A stretch of DNA of 64,000 nucleotides from Bugula neritina (taxonomy: Eukaryota; Bryozoa; Gymnolaemata; Cheilostomatida; Bugulidae): the NCBI GenBank assembly GCA_964035545.1, contig OZ037768.1, positions 4,517,241-4,581,240 of the forward strand, in the 5' to 3' direction. Made by a program: the position numbers and the translations under genes. The number at the start of each line of letters is the position of its first letter. Positions within the stretch are counted from its first letter, which is position 1. The notes below the pieces were generated by a model. That model was not told where the DNA came from, searched no databases, and saw nothing but the letters and a program-made list of their open reading frames with translations. Below are positions 13,501 to 25,885 of the stretch, in pieces.

Positions 13501-16500
13501 TTCCGAAACATTTGAAGTCAAAGAATATGGTGAGTATATACGTCACAACACTGGTAACCATGGAGATTCTATTTTATTAGCTGTTATTCATAAAAATATA
13601 ATGTTGAATGATATAAGCTGTTAGATTTAGCTGTAAGTAATATTACTAAAGTAACATCCAGCTTAACGCACATTAAAACCCCTGGATTAGTTGAACTAAA
13701 TGTTTTTCTGGGTTGTTTGGTCTTTATGTTGTCATATTTAATCCTAAGATTAACTCGTTGTGATTAGTGAATCTAAGATCTGTAAGTTCTGTACTTGTAT
13801 TCTATTGTTTTTATTTTCAGTTCTTCCCAAGTACGAAGTGACAATTGAACCACCTAAATACATCACCTTCCAAACTGAAAGAGTAATTGCTAAAGCCTGT
13901 GCCAAGTAAGTCTCGGTTTCTCCTTTCTATAACTTTTCACTTTTATTTTAGAAGCTCTATTTGCATGTTAATATTGATTTCATTTCTTCATAATATGGCT
14001 GGCTTCTTCGTGATATGAAGATAATTATCACAAACTTACGTCTTTACTGCATTCATTCAAAACATAATTTTTTTTATAATTTTGCAACACCTGACTTGTA
14101 CAGGTATACGTTTGGTCAGCCTGTCAAAGGTGTATTGGAAGGCAGTGTGTGTGTCAAAGAGAGAACTCACTATTTCCGCTTCAAGAGATCTTCACCTCTC
14201 ATCATAGACCCCTTCATAGGAGCTCCTGGACCTGTTGATCCAAATCCTGCCGGCAATTCCTATTGTACTCTTATAGAGGAGCCTGTAAGTTCTGAAATAT
14301 TGATAGCAGATTACATAATAGAGTTCATTGGTGTCTGTAAAAGCTAGCTTGCTTTAAGGAGATTTGAAGTGTTTGTGATTATTTAGAAAAAATGAATTGA
14401 ATTAGTTTTTAAAATTTCGTAACTGCAACTATTTTATCACTGTGGTTGAACTATATGATGATAGCAATGAACTGTGAACTGTGAACTGTGAACTGTGAAT
14501 AGCTGAACTGTGAATAGCTGAACTGTGAATAGCTGAACTGTGACTAACTAACTATGACTAGTCACTGTTTAACTATGACTATAGTCTCTATCCAACTAGT
14601 AACTAGTAAGTGTGACTAAAGTTTTAATGATTTAATTTTATTAACAGTTGGTGGATGGCTGCTACACTATCAACGTGAGTAGAAGTGATGTTGGCTATGA
14701 CAGGTATTCTACCTTCCAATATGGAGTTAGGTTAGAAATAGAAGGACGGGTTAAAGAGCAAGGCTCAGGTGGGTTAACTGTTTCAACAATTGAATATTAT
14801 TTTATATATCTCCCATGTACCATTATATACTATTCTATATATCCCCCCATATACCATTATATATTATTCTATATATCCCTCCATATACCATTATATATTA
14901 TTCTATATATCCCCCCATATACTATTATATATTTTTCTATATATCTCCCATGTACCATTATATATTCTATATATCCCCCAGGTACCATTAAATATTATTT
15001 TATATATGCCCGTTTTTACACTATCTTATACAGTATATCCACTATATATTATATATGATAATTGGAATAACTTCACTTTTAACCAAAACTAAATATATTT
15101 CGTTTATTTTTTATAATAAGCTATATACAAAGAATTGCAATATTATATTATTAAGTGTAAATCTTCAATTTCAAATGTTTATTGCTGGCTTGCGATTTAC
15201 TAATCAACCGTTCACATGTTTATAATATGTATGTGTTTACGATTTATGAAGCTGTTTAAATACTGTGTTCATCTGGTTTGTATTTTCATATTTTCTAGGA
15301 GTATATCTGAATGCTTCAGGACATACTCTTTACTTTCAGCAATACAATATTAAACTTAGCTTAGAAGGTCCATCGAAATTTAAGCCCGGTTTACCATATA
15401 ATGCAAAGGTGAGTTATTACGCTTGCATGCTTTCAACACCATTCAATTGTTTCCATTCATATTTCAAAGTTTTGTGTTATTTTCACGTTTTACGGTTTTT
15501 TCAGGTAGTTGCCAAGAGACTAGATGGAAAACCAGCTGCGCTAGAGCCAATAGAAATAACTATTAACAATTGGGGAGTCAATGGACGTTATAGTAAGAGT
15601 TACGTCACAGATTCAGCTGGAGAAGTGAAGTTCAGTATCCCACCCGTAGCGCAGGATCTGCCAAACTATAGCATTCAGGTACAGAGGCTATAGAATTGTA
15701 TAACCTGCAATGTTTGTAATCACTGTTGGTGATAGCATGTGTTCCAGCTATATATGAACTCTGATTCTCTTTTAACAGGCCAGAGCCACGGCATACAACT
15801 CTTCCTTCTGGAGCTGGAATAGCCCGAGTGCCTACCTGTACGTTGAGGGCTGGTACTCTCCATCAGGTTCCTTCCTACAGATTATTCCCAACACTGAAAC
15901 TCTTACCTGTGGCTCCCAGGCTACATTCAAGATTCAGTATACTACAAGCATAGCCTTAGATACAAAACTTCAGTATCAGGTAATACAGCTTTTTAAATCC
16001 TCACCTATCTCTACTCTGTCCTGTTTGGGTAGAGGGAATACAAATTTATAATTATTATAACATTATTTCGTCACACATCTTACACTTAGTTGATTGTTTG
16101 TAAAAACCCTTCTGGATTGAATTATGCAGGTGGTTGGACTGGCAGATATCGCTGATACTGGGTATAAAGCTGTTAGTTTGAACCTGAACACTGCAGTGAC
16201 TGAGCCAGACACTGAGGATGTGTGGGACCGCAGTCCGCGCCCCCGCTGCTTTTACTACTGGTACCGCTGCGTCTATGAGTCAGGTCAGTCACTCTACTAA
16301 GTCATTGTGCTAATACGTTTCTCACCAGTTCTCATCATTCCCCACGGTTTCTCACTGTATTCATTTTATTCCTTGCAGATAACAGTGAGAAATGTGAACA
16401 CATTAAATGTCAAAATAATTGTACATTTTAGTATTCAAAGTGACAACTAACTACAGTCTCAATAAGAAGAAATAAATTAGCATTATTGTGTTACTAATAC

Positions 16501-19500
16501 AACTGATTAGCTGATGAGTTGTTTTCTTTATATACAGAAAGTCCGGCAGACACCACTACTACTACCACGCCTGCTCCTACTCAGTTGGTTACGGCTACAC
16601 ACAAAGGAACACTGACTCTAACTGTAGATGTCACTGCAGAGATGTCTACAACAGGCAGACTTGTTGTTTATTACATTAGGCCAGATGGAGAGGTCGTTGC
16701 AGATGGAATAGACTTCAAAGTAGAGGAATGCACCAACAATAAGGTGAGAATGTGTAATTACTGCTGAACGTGAACTCAATTTTTGTAGCATGTGTTTACT
16801 ATGTTTTTAGTTTCAACTATTGGCAAATGATAAAATATTGATATTTGTTTAAAGGCTGAGATGAGATTCAGTAAGGCTGAGGCTAGACCCGGAGAGCCAA
16901 TAGACATCAAGTTTACAGCGAGTCCAGACTCGTTGTGTAGTTATGGTATAGTAGACAAGAGTGTGTTCTTAGAGGGCGGAAACAACCAGCTTAGTCTGTC
17001 TACAGCCCTTAATCGTATACAAAGTTTGGCTCTCAGAGAATGGTCTGGGTGAGTTTTTATTGGATAGAGTTTTCGCCATAATAATTTACAATGTTAGCCT
17101 ACATGTTTTGTGTATGTTAATTTTTTCAATGCTTTATTTGAATTAAAAATATAGTTATTTTATATGCCACAACCTGGTGGCATATGAAGAGTATAGTGAT
17201 TATATAAAATATATTGTATTTGTATTGTTTTTAGAATATACGTCTCTCAAACTGCACACTGCGGTGATGTACCTAAAAATGGTGAGTCCAAAGCAACATT
17301 AACTATGCTGCGACATCTAATAACAATGGGCATTGTGGTTCTATTGTTTGAAATTTAAATTATTATTAGTTTTCAACGATATATTTTTATAGTATGGCTA
17401 TTATATTTTAGAATCTCACTATTTCTACTGGTCTGTGCCATACGATGATTCAAGTGAGGGTTTCAAGACAGCTGGGCTCTCCACAATGACTAATCTTAAT
17501 CTCAGAACAAGTCCTTGCAACCTCAAAAGCTACATACGCTGTATGTTATATTCTAGTTTATGTGTTGTTAGCTGAATATCTATGTCATTGAATGCTATTA
17601 AATTTATTACAGGTTGAAAATTGCTTTCCCTATTAGTTTAACATTTTTCTATTTTCAAAATTTTAGACCAGTTTAGGGCAAAATCAGCATCAAATGGAAA
17701 TTCAAACAGTTTTTCATCTGCTGGTGCACCTGGAGCACCTGGTTTTGATGGCAGTGAAGCTGTCTTGTCAAATACTGCTGCTAGAGATGGTGCCCCAGCA
17801 CCAGCCCCAGCGCCAGATGTAACTAAAACCGTGAGGACATTTTTCCCTGAAACATGGCTGTGGGACTTGGTAGATGTAAAGTGAGTTACTGGCTGGTGGT
17901 CAGTGTGGAGGGGTGCTTATCGCTTACGGTGTAGGGTGCTTATGTCATTTCCTGTATTTAGATTGGTACAGAACCTCAAGCCGCAGGTTCGACTCTCCTG
18001 AAGTTGCCATGATGCCAGCAGTAGCTTCGATGGGAGACCCAATCATGTCTCGAGCTGGAAGTATAATGGATGACGACTTCTCTTCTGAAGACCCTATTAC
18101 TCAAACTGTTAGAACATTTTTTCCTGAAACTTGGTTGTGGGATTTGTTAGATGTTGGGTGAGTGGGAAACTGCTCTGTCATATGGAGGGAAACTTGCTTT
18201 GCTCTTAATAATAACGTCTGCTTTCATGTTTGTAATTAGTAACAATTATTATATATGGTAATGGTTAATGACTAATTTCATCTGTATGCTTTGGTCAAGA
18301 TTGCTACTAGAGTCATTGCCCGTTGTAACTGCGCATTTACCAGATCTATGTAAGCAATTGCTAGATATCTAGGTTGTATTTTTGCTGAAAAGAAAAAATT
18401 TGATAAAATCATGCCGGTTCTAAAATACAGTAACATGTGTAACATATGTGGCTTATAATAAATAAAGACAGCAAAAAAGTGCTTTGCTTTCAAATTTTAC
18501 CAAGATTTTTAATGAAATTTATAAGCTTGAAGTTAATATTTAACAGGTTATAAATATGTAATTTACAGTTTTAAAGCAAAAAAAACCTAGCACTATTGAT
18601 AAATTAATATAAGACCTAGCATACAGGTGGTAACTAATAATTATCAAGTCAAGGGTGGAACTGGGCATAATATTTGTGTTGAATTACTATATACTAGCTT
18701 GTCTATTGTATGTTATACTACTATTATATTTACTTCAATAATTCTCTGTATCATCAAACTGTTTATCTCTGCTTGTGATTACTCACTATCTGACTTCAAG
18801 TGTTGGATCTGTTTGATTTCTAGAGCATCTGGTGAAGCTACGGTACCATCCACTGTGCCAGATACTATTACTGAGTGGGTTGGTAATGCTGTCTGTATGA
18901 GTGATGCTGACGGAATAGGAATATCTCCACCAGCTTCCTTGATAGCTTTCCAGCCTTTCTTTGTATCAATGAACTTACCGTATTCAGTTATTAGAGATGA
19001 ACAAGTACCAGTAGCTGTGACTGTCTCCAACTACCTCTCCAAGTGTATGGCTGTAAGTTAACAGAACATCTCAAGTTTTCACCTCATTGTTATGACAGCA
19101 GGTTGAAGCTACTTTCACACTGTAGGACTGTTTTAATCATCATTAACCACCTATAATGAATCATGTCTTTTCTGGTTCTCTACATACTTATGAACACAAC
19201 TGTTGGGATACGCTAATACCCCCCCCCCTTCCTCGCACCTAATCGCTAGGATTTGTGTCATAAAAACCATTGTTTTTGTTTAGTATATTGTTTATTTTTG
19301 TGGTGTGGTAAACTTATCAATTTTTGTATATCATACAGATTTAAAAAAACTTTTTGTTAGCATAAGTATATCACATTTGCAGGTGTCATTGAGTATAAAC
19401 CCATCTACAGAATATGACATCAAAGGCAAACCTTCAGGGTTCACCTGTGTATGTGGTCAAGATACTGCTACTAAGACTTTTACTATCATCATGAGAGAAA

Positions 19501-22500
19501 TTGGTGATGTCAACGTTTCTATTACTGTAAGTTTTATTTGTTTACTCCTATAACATACAGCAATCAGTTTATGTATGATGTTAATAACAGTGCTGTATGT
19601 TGTACATGTTGCATATATTATATATTAATTGTAATACTACTGTATACTATAAATGTGTGTGTATATAACGATCATAATATTTAGTCGTTACTGTATATAG
19701 TGTGTATGCAATTTCTATAAAATATTTACCTGCTGTATCTTAGGCTGAGGTTGTAAACAATCCCTCAATATGTTCCGGAGCTGAAATGTCTTCTCGTATC
19801 GGGATGAGTGACACTGTAATCAGACCTCTGATTGTTGAACCTGAAGGAGCTCCCAGAGAGTATACAATCAGTGACTTTGTCTGCATGACTAGACCAGATA
19901 CAGGTAAGTTGTCTGCATAAAGTATGGCAAAATAGAGTTGAGTTTGTCCACAATTCAGTTAATTGGTTTATTACGTTCACTACATTCAATATTGATAATA
20001 TTTATTTGTGAAGTTCTGAGAATTAAAAGTGAAAATATATTTTAGTGGTCAATCAAATATGATATTTAGTTTTTGACTATATATTTCTTTACTAATTGTT
20101 GTCATCTTTTAATTTTGAGAGTTAAGAAATATATCAGTAGTAGAGGGGTGTGACAGGTGTTGGTTTTGAGAGTATTCACCTGTAGTCTGAGCACTAATTA
20201 AATTCTGTAGTTATTTTTAAACTCTTTCTTTTAAGAGTTGATCATACTGATTAAGAGTTTAAAGTTTTTGAAGCATCAACTTGCAGCTATGAATAATTAT
20301 TTCTATATGTTATAGAATCTTCAAGTGGCTCAGTCACTGAGAACTACGCACTCTCTCTCCCTGACCCTGAAAATCTAGTTGAAGGTTCTGAGCGAGCATT
20401 TGTCAAAGTGGTTGGGGACGTCATGGGCCCTGCCCTCACCAACTTTGAGCGTTTATTGAGAATGCCATATGGCTGCGCTGAGCAGACTATGGTCTCGTTT
20501 GCTCCCAACATATTTGTACTCAAGTACCTTGAAGCTATCAATAAAGACAATGGGGATGTGAGAACCAAGGCTATTAGATACATGAAGTCAGGTATGTAGA
20601 TTCTATCAATTTACTAATGCTTCTTAAGTAAATTAAACCTTTATGAATAATCAGTCGCAATGTTCAGATTTCAAAGTATAATCCGTGTCAATATTTTTCA
20701 AGGATATCAAAGAGTGCTGACTTATGCACACAACGACCAGTCCTACAGCTCCTTCGGCACTTCTTCACCTGAAAAGCCAGGCAGCATGTGGCTGACCGCT
20801 TTCGTTGTCAAATGTTTCGGACTGGCACAGCCCTACATCTACATTGATAAATCAATCCTGTCTAAGAGTATAGATTTCTTTGTTGGACACCAGGATGACG
20901 ATGGCTGTTTCCCTCAGGTTTGTTGTTTTACTTTTGCTTGGACAGCTTTAGAAGTAACATAGAAGTTAGAGAAGAGAGTATGCTATACATGTTGACCCTG
21001 CTTATGCTAGACTATTGACAGCTGTTGTTATTGGTGTTGTAGATTGGTACAGTACACAACAAGTATATGCAAGGGGGATTTGGACAGTCTAGGAATAATA
21101 CTAACAAAGCAGCACTCACAGCATTTGTAGCCATTGCAATGCTAGAGTCAGGAGTAGAGAGAACAGAGCAGTCACTAGTCAATGCATTCAGATGTATTGA
21201 TCAACAGACATATGATGATGCCTACACACTATCTATAGTAGCCTATGCTTACTCCATATTTGATGATTCCACTGTGGGGGCGGTTAATACCTATCGCAGA
21301 CTGATGAGCATGGCTAAAGGTAAGTAAAGTGTCTAATTTATTTTGTAAGTTTTAGCTAAAGGTTAGTGCTGCTATTGAAAGTTTTATGGAAGTTTTTTCA
21401 TACTTGTAAACCTTAAAAATACAAACGCTAGCTTTTCTCTGTAAGTCAGGTTTTGCTAGTCAGCTATTAAATGTATTGGTTGTCATTGCAGTTATTCTTT
21501 CCATGTTCCAGTTGATGGATCTTTAACATATTGGAAAGCCAACGAGAACGAGCCAGAAGAGCCAGTAATACACTGGTGGTACTACAGGCCCAGATCTGCT
21601 GACACTGAGACCACAGCGTATGCCCTGCTTACCAAACTCAACACCAGACTCTCTGTCCAGCAGAAGATCTCTGAAGGTCTTCCTATAGTCAGATGGCTCT
21701 CCACGCAGAGAAACCCGTGGGGAGGGTTCGGATCTACCCAAGATACGGTCATTGGTCTACAGGCTTTATCTGAATACGCTTCACTCATCTATCACGATGG
21801 ACTTCAAGCTTCTATCGTAGTTTCGGAAACTGCAACAAATAACCAAGTTGCTACGTTTGAATTGAATGACGTCAACAGTTTTGTTGAATTTACTGAGAAA
21901 ATTCCAAGGGTTACAAATCTCACACTGAGCTCTACAGGCAAAGGATGTTTCCTTATGCAGGTTAGTCTTTCTCAGTGATAAGATGTCATTGAACTTTGTA
22001 CAAAACAAAAATTAGGAGTTTTCATTACATAATAAAAGTTGACCTTCTGATACAGCTTTCGCAATACCGTTTCAAATCTAGTAAACCTAAAGGTCAACTT
22101 TTTTTACCGCTAGCAATAGTCAACTTCCAGCTTAAGGAAATTGCCACAAACATACATATGGTGTTTACGATGTTGAATTCATTACATATATCGCATGTTG
22201 TTATTTTCACTGACAAGTATGTAAAATTTTTGCAGGAATATTTAATTCTTATAATGTTGTAGACAAATGTGAGGTACAACATAAACCAACCTGATAAATC
22301 TCGTCAGCCATTCCGCACAACCGCCAGAGTGTTCAGAAAGAGAGGGTCACCTGAAGCATGCAAGAACAGGCAACTCCGTATCTGCACCAAGTAAGTTCAG
22401 CTTTACTTGATTATTAATTGTGTGATTTTATTTATATTATGTTGTTAGTTATAGTATGTTAGTACAAGATGCACTACTAGGCCAACTCTGTGTATAGCAA

Positions 22501-23258
22501 GCATTGTGAAGAGCTGATGTCACATCAAGCTGATCTGTACACACAGTCATACCTAGAGATCTTGTTACATACTGATACAGCAATGTAAGCCTGCCTACAA
22601 CTGGTCTGTTCAATTACTTCAGGTACACGGGTGAAGGAGGTGTAAGTAATATGGCTATAGTTGAGGTGAAAATGGTTTCTGGTTGGGCCGTTGATCTGGC
22701 CACCCTTAAGCCTCTGGTTAAAGAAGAAGAAAATGGTATTAGAAGATATGAGGTTGATAAAAATGGAGCCATCCAGCTTTACTTTGACTCGGTAAGTCAC
22801 TTTATCAAATTTATTTAAATTTGTGTATAATGATTGAAAAGAAGCATTGAAATGATTTGCATGATTTTCAAGTAAATTTTTTACATGAGATAATTTACCA
22901 TATTTATTTTAGTTGGGAGCCACACAGAAATGCTTTACTCTGGAAGTTAATCAACATACAGATGTGAAAAATGCTAAGCCAGCTGTTGTTACAACATATG
23001 ACTACTATAAGACTGGTGAGTAATCTATATGTGTTATAATTTAAATGTCTTTTGAGTTTTTTGTTGAAAAATACATAGAATAACACATTATAATATAAGT
23101 ATGCTATAATTACTCTTATGCAATGTTTTCAAGTCTAAGCATTTTAATCAAAATATAAGTATTTTGTAATTTTAGAACTTCGCCAAGAGCTAGAGTACAA
23201 GATATACAGATGTACACGAAGAGTTCCTGTTGAAAAGCGGCTGCCAATTCTCTTTTAG
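10584..23258 (+). CDS. A2M: Alpha-2-macroglobulin family thioester protease trap, gene 1, with alternative bait exons
   Basis: Exons: 10584-10645, 10783-10988, 11478-11693, 12333-12385, 12646-12718, 13416-13529, 13821-13905, 14104-14284, 14648-14768, 15299-15408, 15505-15678, 15779-15979, 16130-16283, 16538-16743, 16855-17048, 17235-17281, 17412-17540, then 17667-17880 or 17962-18157, then 18824-19052, 19383-19526, 19744-19903, 20316-20591, 20703-20917, 21043-21319, 21512-21960, 22263-22390, 22623-22791, 22913-23015, 23176-23258. The frame closes at 1590 aa (first bait exon) or 1584 aa (second). Residues 1-19 are a hydrophobic signal peptide, so the protein is secreted. Next come macroglobulin domains (FIQTDKPIYKPGQ, exon 3; VLPKYEV, exon 7), the bait region (about 718-847), FFPETWLWDL, TVPDTITEW, the thioester domain (GCAEQ, Cys1078) and a C-terminal receptor-binding domain ([20 protein letters not shown]). 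Asn1194 aligns with the A2M-type, not C3-type, catalytic position. There is no anaphylatoxin or C345C domain, so it is not a complement component. Proteases cut the bait, and the thioester then captures them. Confidence 0.95.
14177..14188 (+). other. Furin-like RFKR motif in A2M gene 1 exon 8
   Basis: Residues 295-298 of the conceptual protein are RFKR followed by SSP, matching the R-X-K/R-R furin consensus. The same position of gene 2 has tyrosine-rich sequence instead. Cleavage is inference only; A2M subunits are not usually processed here. Confidence 0.4.
14468..14545. repeat. GTGAACT / GAATAGCTGAACTGT tandem repeat
   Basis: Short direct repeats, first GTGAACT units and then GTGAATAGCTGAACT units, lie in A2M1 intron 8 about 100 bp before exon 9. 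Confidence 0.8.
14800..15010. repeat. Minisatellite in A2M1 intron 9, about 34-bp unit, about 6 copies
   Basis: Units of the form TATATATCCCCCCATATACC plus ATTATATATTATTC repeat about six times, starting about 30 bp after the exon 9 donor. They produce a spurious Tyr/Ile/Pro-rich open frame. Confidence 0.85.
17667..17880 (+). other. A2M gene 1 bait exon 18a (alternative)
   Basis: The exon is flanked by TTTTAG and GTGAGT and encodes about 71 residues. It begins YQFRAKSAS, contains GAPGAPGFDG and RDGAPAPAPAPD, and ends TVRTFFPETWLWDLVDVK. It enters in phase 1 and leaves in phase 2. The PETWLWDL block is the conserved segment just after the A2M bait. The Gly/Pro-rich part matches the collagen-like bait of gene 2 ([10 protein letters not shown]), so it looks like a short or decayed relative of it. 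Exon 18b can replace it. Confidence 0.9.
17962..18157 (+). other. A2M gene 1 bait exon 18b (alternative)
   Basis: A second complete bait exon begins 81 bp after 18a. It is flanked by ATTTAG and GTGAGT, has the same phase-1 entry and phase-2 exit, and encodes about 65 residues: YWYRTSSRRFD, a Met/Asp-rich middle (SMGDPIMSRAG, MDDDFSSEDP), then TVRTFFPETWLWDLLDVG. Joining 18a to 18b shifts the frame and meets TGA after 13 codons; skipping both also shifts frame. Only one exon can therefore be used per mRNA. Alternative bait-type exons are known in insect and scallop thioester proteins. That both are expressed is inference. Confidence 0.88.
20471..20485 (+). other. Thioester motif GCAEQ, A2M gene 1
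   Basis: Within [10 protein letters not shown], Cys1078 and Gln1081 (isoform with exon 18a) would form the internal beta-cysteinyl-gamma-glutamyl thioester. The family norm is GCGEQ; here the middle glycine is alanine, while the bond-forming residues are kept. Confidence 0.92.
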
Positions 23259-23520
23259 AATATTTTATTCGCTGACTTTGCATGGACTAGCTACCAGTTT
23301 ATAATGTATTATGTGTTTGTTTCAAATATTGCAAGTTTCCTATTTGAAGTAAAATAACTTAACTTATTCTCAGAGTTGACAATTTAACCAATGGATGGAC
23401 TTAAACTCAACAATCTCACTGGTTGATATTGAATTTTGTGATGACTCCCATGGTGCTATATTAAAAACTTAATATTAAACTGTAAGATTGCTATTTCTTA
23501 TGCTACAATATTATGATTTA

Positions 23521-23526
23521 AATAAA
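23521..23526 (+). terminator. Likely polyadenylation signal of A2M gene 1
   Basis: This AATAAA hexamer lies about 260 bp after the A2M1 stop codon. It is assigned by position only. Confidence 0.45.
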
Positions 23527-23877
23527 TTTAAAAAACTTGTATTCAAAATTTTCCCCTTGTATTAAATCACACTGCTTGTTTGCTTAAATATTCCTAAAGC
23601 TTCTACCCATCCTGTTCTCTTGAGTTGATTTATTTTCAATATTGATATAAGATTATGTTTGCTGTAACCAAATAATACTAAAATGTATATATTAAACATC
23701 CAATTGTCATAAGTATGATGCTTTCTTTTTGCTCATAAATATTTTCCAATAATTTGCCTTCTATTGAAAAGATAACTCTATAAATATAAAATACACCATT
23801 CTCATGTTTCTTAGTCAATCTGTAAAAAGGCTATACATTGATCAGATTTTATTTCTAATTAGATGTTATTTTGTATG

Positions 23878-24072
23878 TAATATAATATAATACATTATGA
23901 TACAATATAATACAATATGATACTATATAATACAATATGATACATTATAATACACTATAATACAATGTAATACGATATAATACAATATAATATAACATAA
24001 TACAATATAATACAACATAATACAATATAATACAACATAATACAATATAATACACCATAATAAAATATAATT
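23878..24072. repeat. (TACAATATAA)n tandem array
   Basis: About 20 degenerate copies of TACAATATAA/TACAACATAA lie downstream of A2M1. Confidence 0.85.
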
Positions 24073-24526
24073 TAGTGCTTTGTTTGCTAAAATTATGAGT
24101 TTTCAATTAATAAGCTGATAAATATTTCATGCAGAATATGCTTTTCCGGTCTACAATGGTTCCACAACTACTGTAATAGTTTAGGGACTTTAGCATTTCA
24201 TTAGTTTCCTTGCAAATTTAATAACAAATTTAGTTTTATTTGAAAAGTTTATTTTAAGCTTGAATACCTGGTGCGACATTTACTCTTAATATTTTAAGGT
24301 GAGTTTTTGAGATGGAAGTTTTCCACTATATATGTTTGCGCTTTACTTCATCACACAACAAACAGCAAATGTTTGCTTTATTTCAGCAAGTTTTGATTCT
24401 ATAGTAAAAGTCAATTTATGGATTGAAAAATATAACAATCATGCATGTGGCTATGAAACAGAGTACGCTATATAACATATATGTTTTTAATGCAATTTGC
24501 ATTGTGTTACTCTACCATTGTAACAA

Positions 24527-24600
24527 GAGCTTTTTGGCGAAAGCTTTTTGACGAAAGCTTTTTGACGAAAGCTTTTTGGCGAAAGCTTTTTGGCAAAAGT
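24527..24600. repeat. Five copies of a 14-bp GCTTTTTGGCGAAA unit
   Basis: Five direct copies (GGCG, GACG, GACG, GGCG and GGCA variants), each containing AAGCTTTTT. Confidence 0.85.
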
Positions 24601-25835
24601 TTGTTAACTGTTAGCTATTAATGTCAGGATATGAGTCAGTGCAGCTAAAGAAGTGGAGGAGAAAAGTTATCTGTATTTACTTCACTCACAGTTTTTATTG
24701 TGTGTTAAGATGCACAAAACTTTCAATCTATTGAAAGAATAATTGTAAGTATTACATTATTTTTTGTTCCTATTTATACGAAAAGTGTTTAAGCAACAAT
24801 TGTAACTAATGAGTGTAAATTAAACTGAATTATTGATAGTTTTAGGTTACAGTTTTTTATATAAAAATATATACATCCTTTCTCATGCAAACAGTTCATT
24901 CAACTTGACCAGCAGTTAACAAAACATTGTTATAATTTTTATAGTATGAGCCAAAAACACACTTTATGAAATTATTTTGATTGGTTCAAATAAATCATGA
25001 AATGCGCAAGTTTTTACATGTTATTTTAATAGTTAGACAAGCAGTCTAGCACCATCAACCACAGTTGTGATTTTTATGTCATTCAAATATTAAGAAATGT
25101 GATTAAAAATACTCCCTTTTTGTAAATCACAACTTTTATTGAACAAAATGTTACAAAATAGTTATTTATAAATATAGTATAGATGCCAGAAATGTAAATG
25201 GGGTGGTGAATTATTTCTCAATTCATTTACTCCTTAAAGGTCAATGAACTATGACGTTTTAGTTCATTGCAGAAGGTAATACTGTAGTTAGAAGTAGTTC
25301 TGTACACTCACATAATAGAGAAGGGGCGGTGTTGCTACACACTCAAACTCTTAGATAGTAGATATTTTGCTGAGCTGTCATGAGGTGGCTAAGCTGTAGG
25401 CTATAAATTTAGCATTATATGCTTCAGGTTTGAGCTGCTATGACTATAAAACTACCACATGAAGTTGAATTAGGAAAGCTGCTAGTCTCTAGTGTTACAT
25501 AGCTCAATATTCATCTGCATATTTATCTGGTTATTTACTTATTTATCTATTATTTGTTTATTGTTATATTTAATCATATTCCATTTATTGTCATTACAAC
25601 AGAAAACTTCACATTTTATAGCAGCACATTTGCACAAGTCAAGTATTGAGTATCTGTGTAAGTGAATTGCAAGTGACTTTTGTATGTAGATAGGCATTAA
25701 CAAGCTACTTTTCTAAATAACAAGATACCCGACTGAGTGGGCAAAACTGGATTTAGCAACAAGCAGAAATACTTGCGTTGCCATGGCTACTAAACATTTA
25801 TTGAAAACAAGGATGTACACATAAGGCATGCCAGG

Positions 25836-25844
25836 TATATAAAG
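25836..25844 (+). promoter_or_regulatory. TATA box of A2M gene 2
   Basis: TATATAAAG lies 50 bp before the ATG at 25886, matching the compact promoter layout of gene 1. Confidence 0.6.
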
Positions 25845-25885
25845 TGCAAGCAGGTTTCCAGTCTAATAAACTAGTTTCTCTGATT

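Larger units (their letters stand above)
23259..25835. other. Intergenic region between the two A2M genes
   Basis: No gene is seen. It contains the A2M1 3' UTR with AATAAA at 23521-23526, a degenerate 10-bp TACAATATAA array (23878-24072) and a 14-bp GCTTTTTGGCGAAA array (24527-24600). The rest is unique AT-rich sequence. There is no remnant of a third A2M copy. Confidence 0.65.

Noticed and set aside
18158..18823. Possible third alternative bait exon in the 666-bp intron after 18b
   Set aside because: No further copy of the PETWLWDL-encoding block or suitable splice pair was found.
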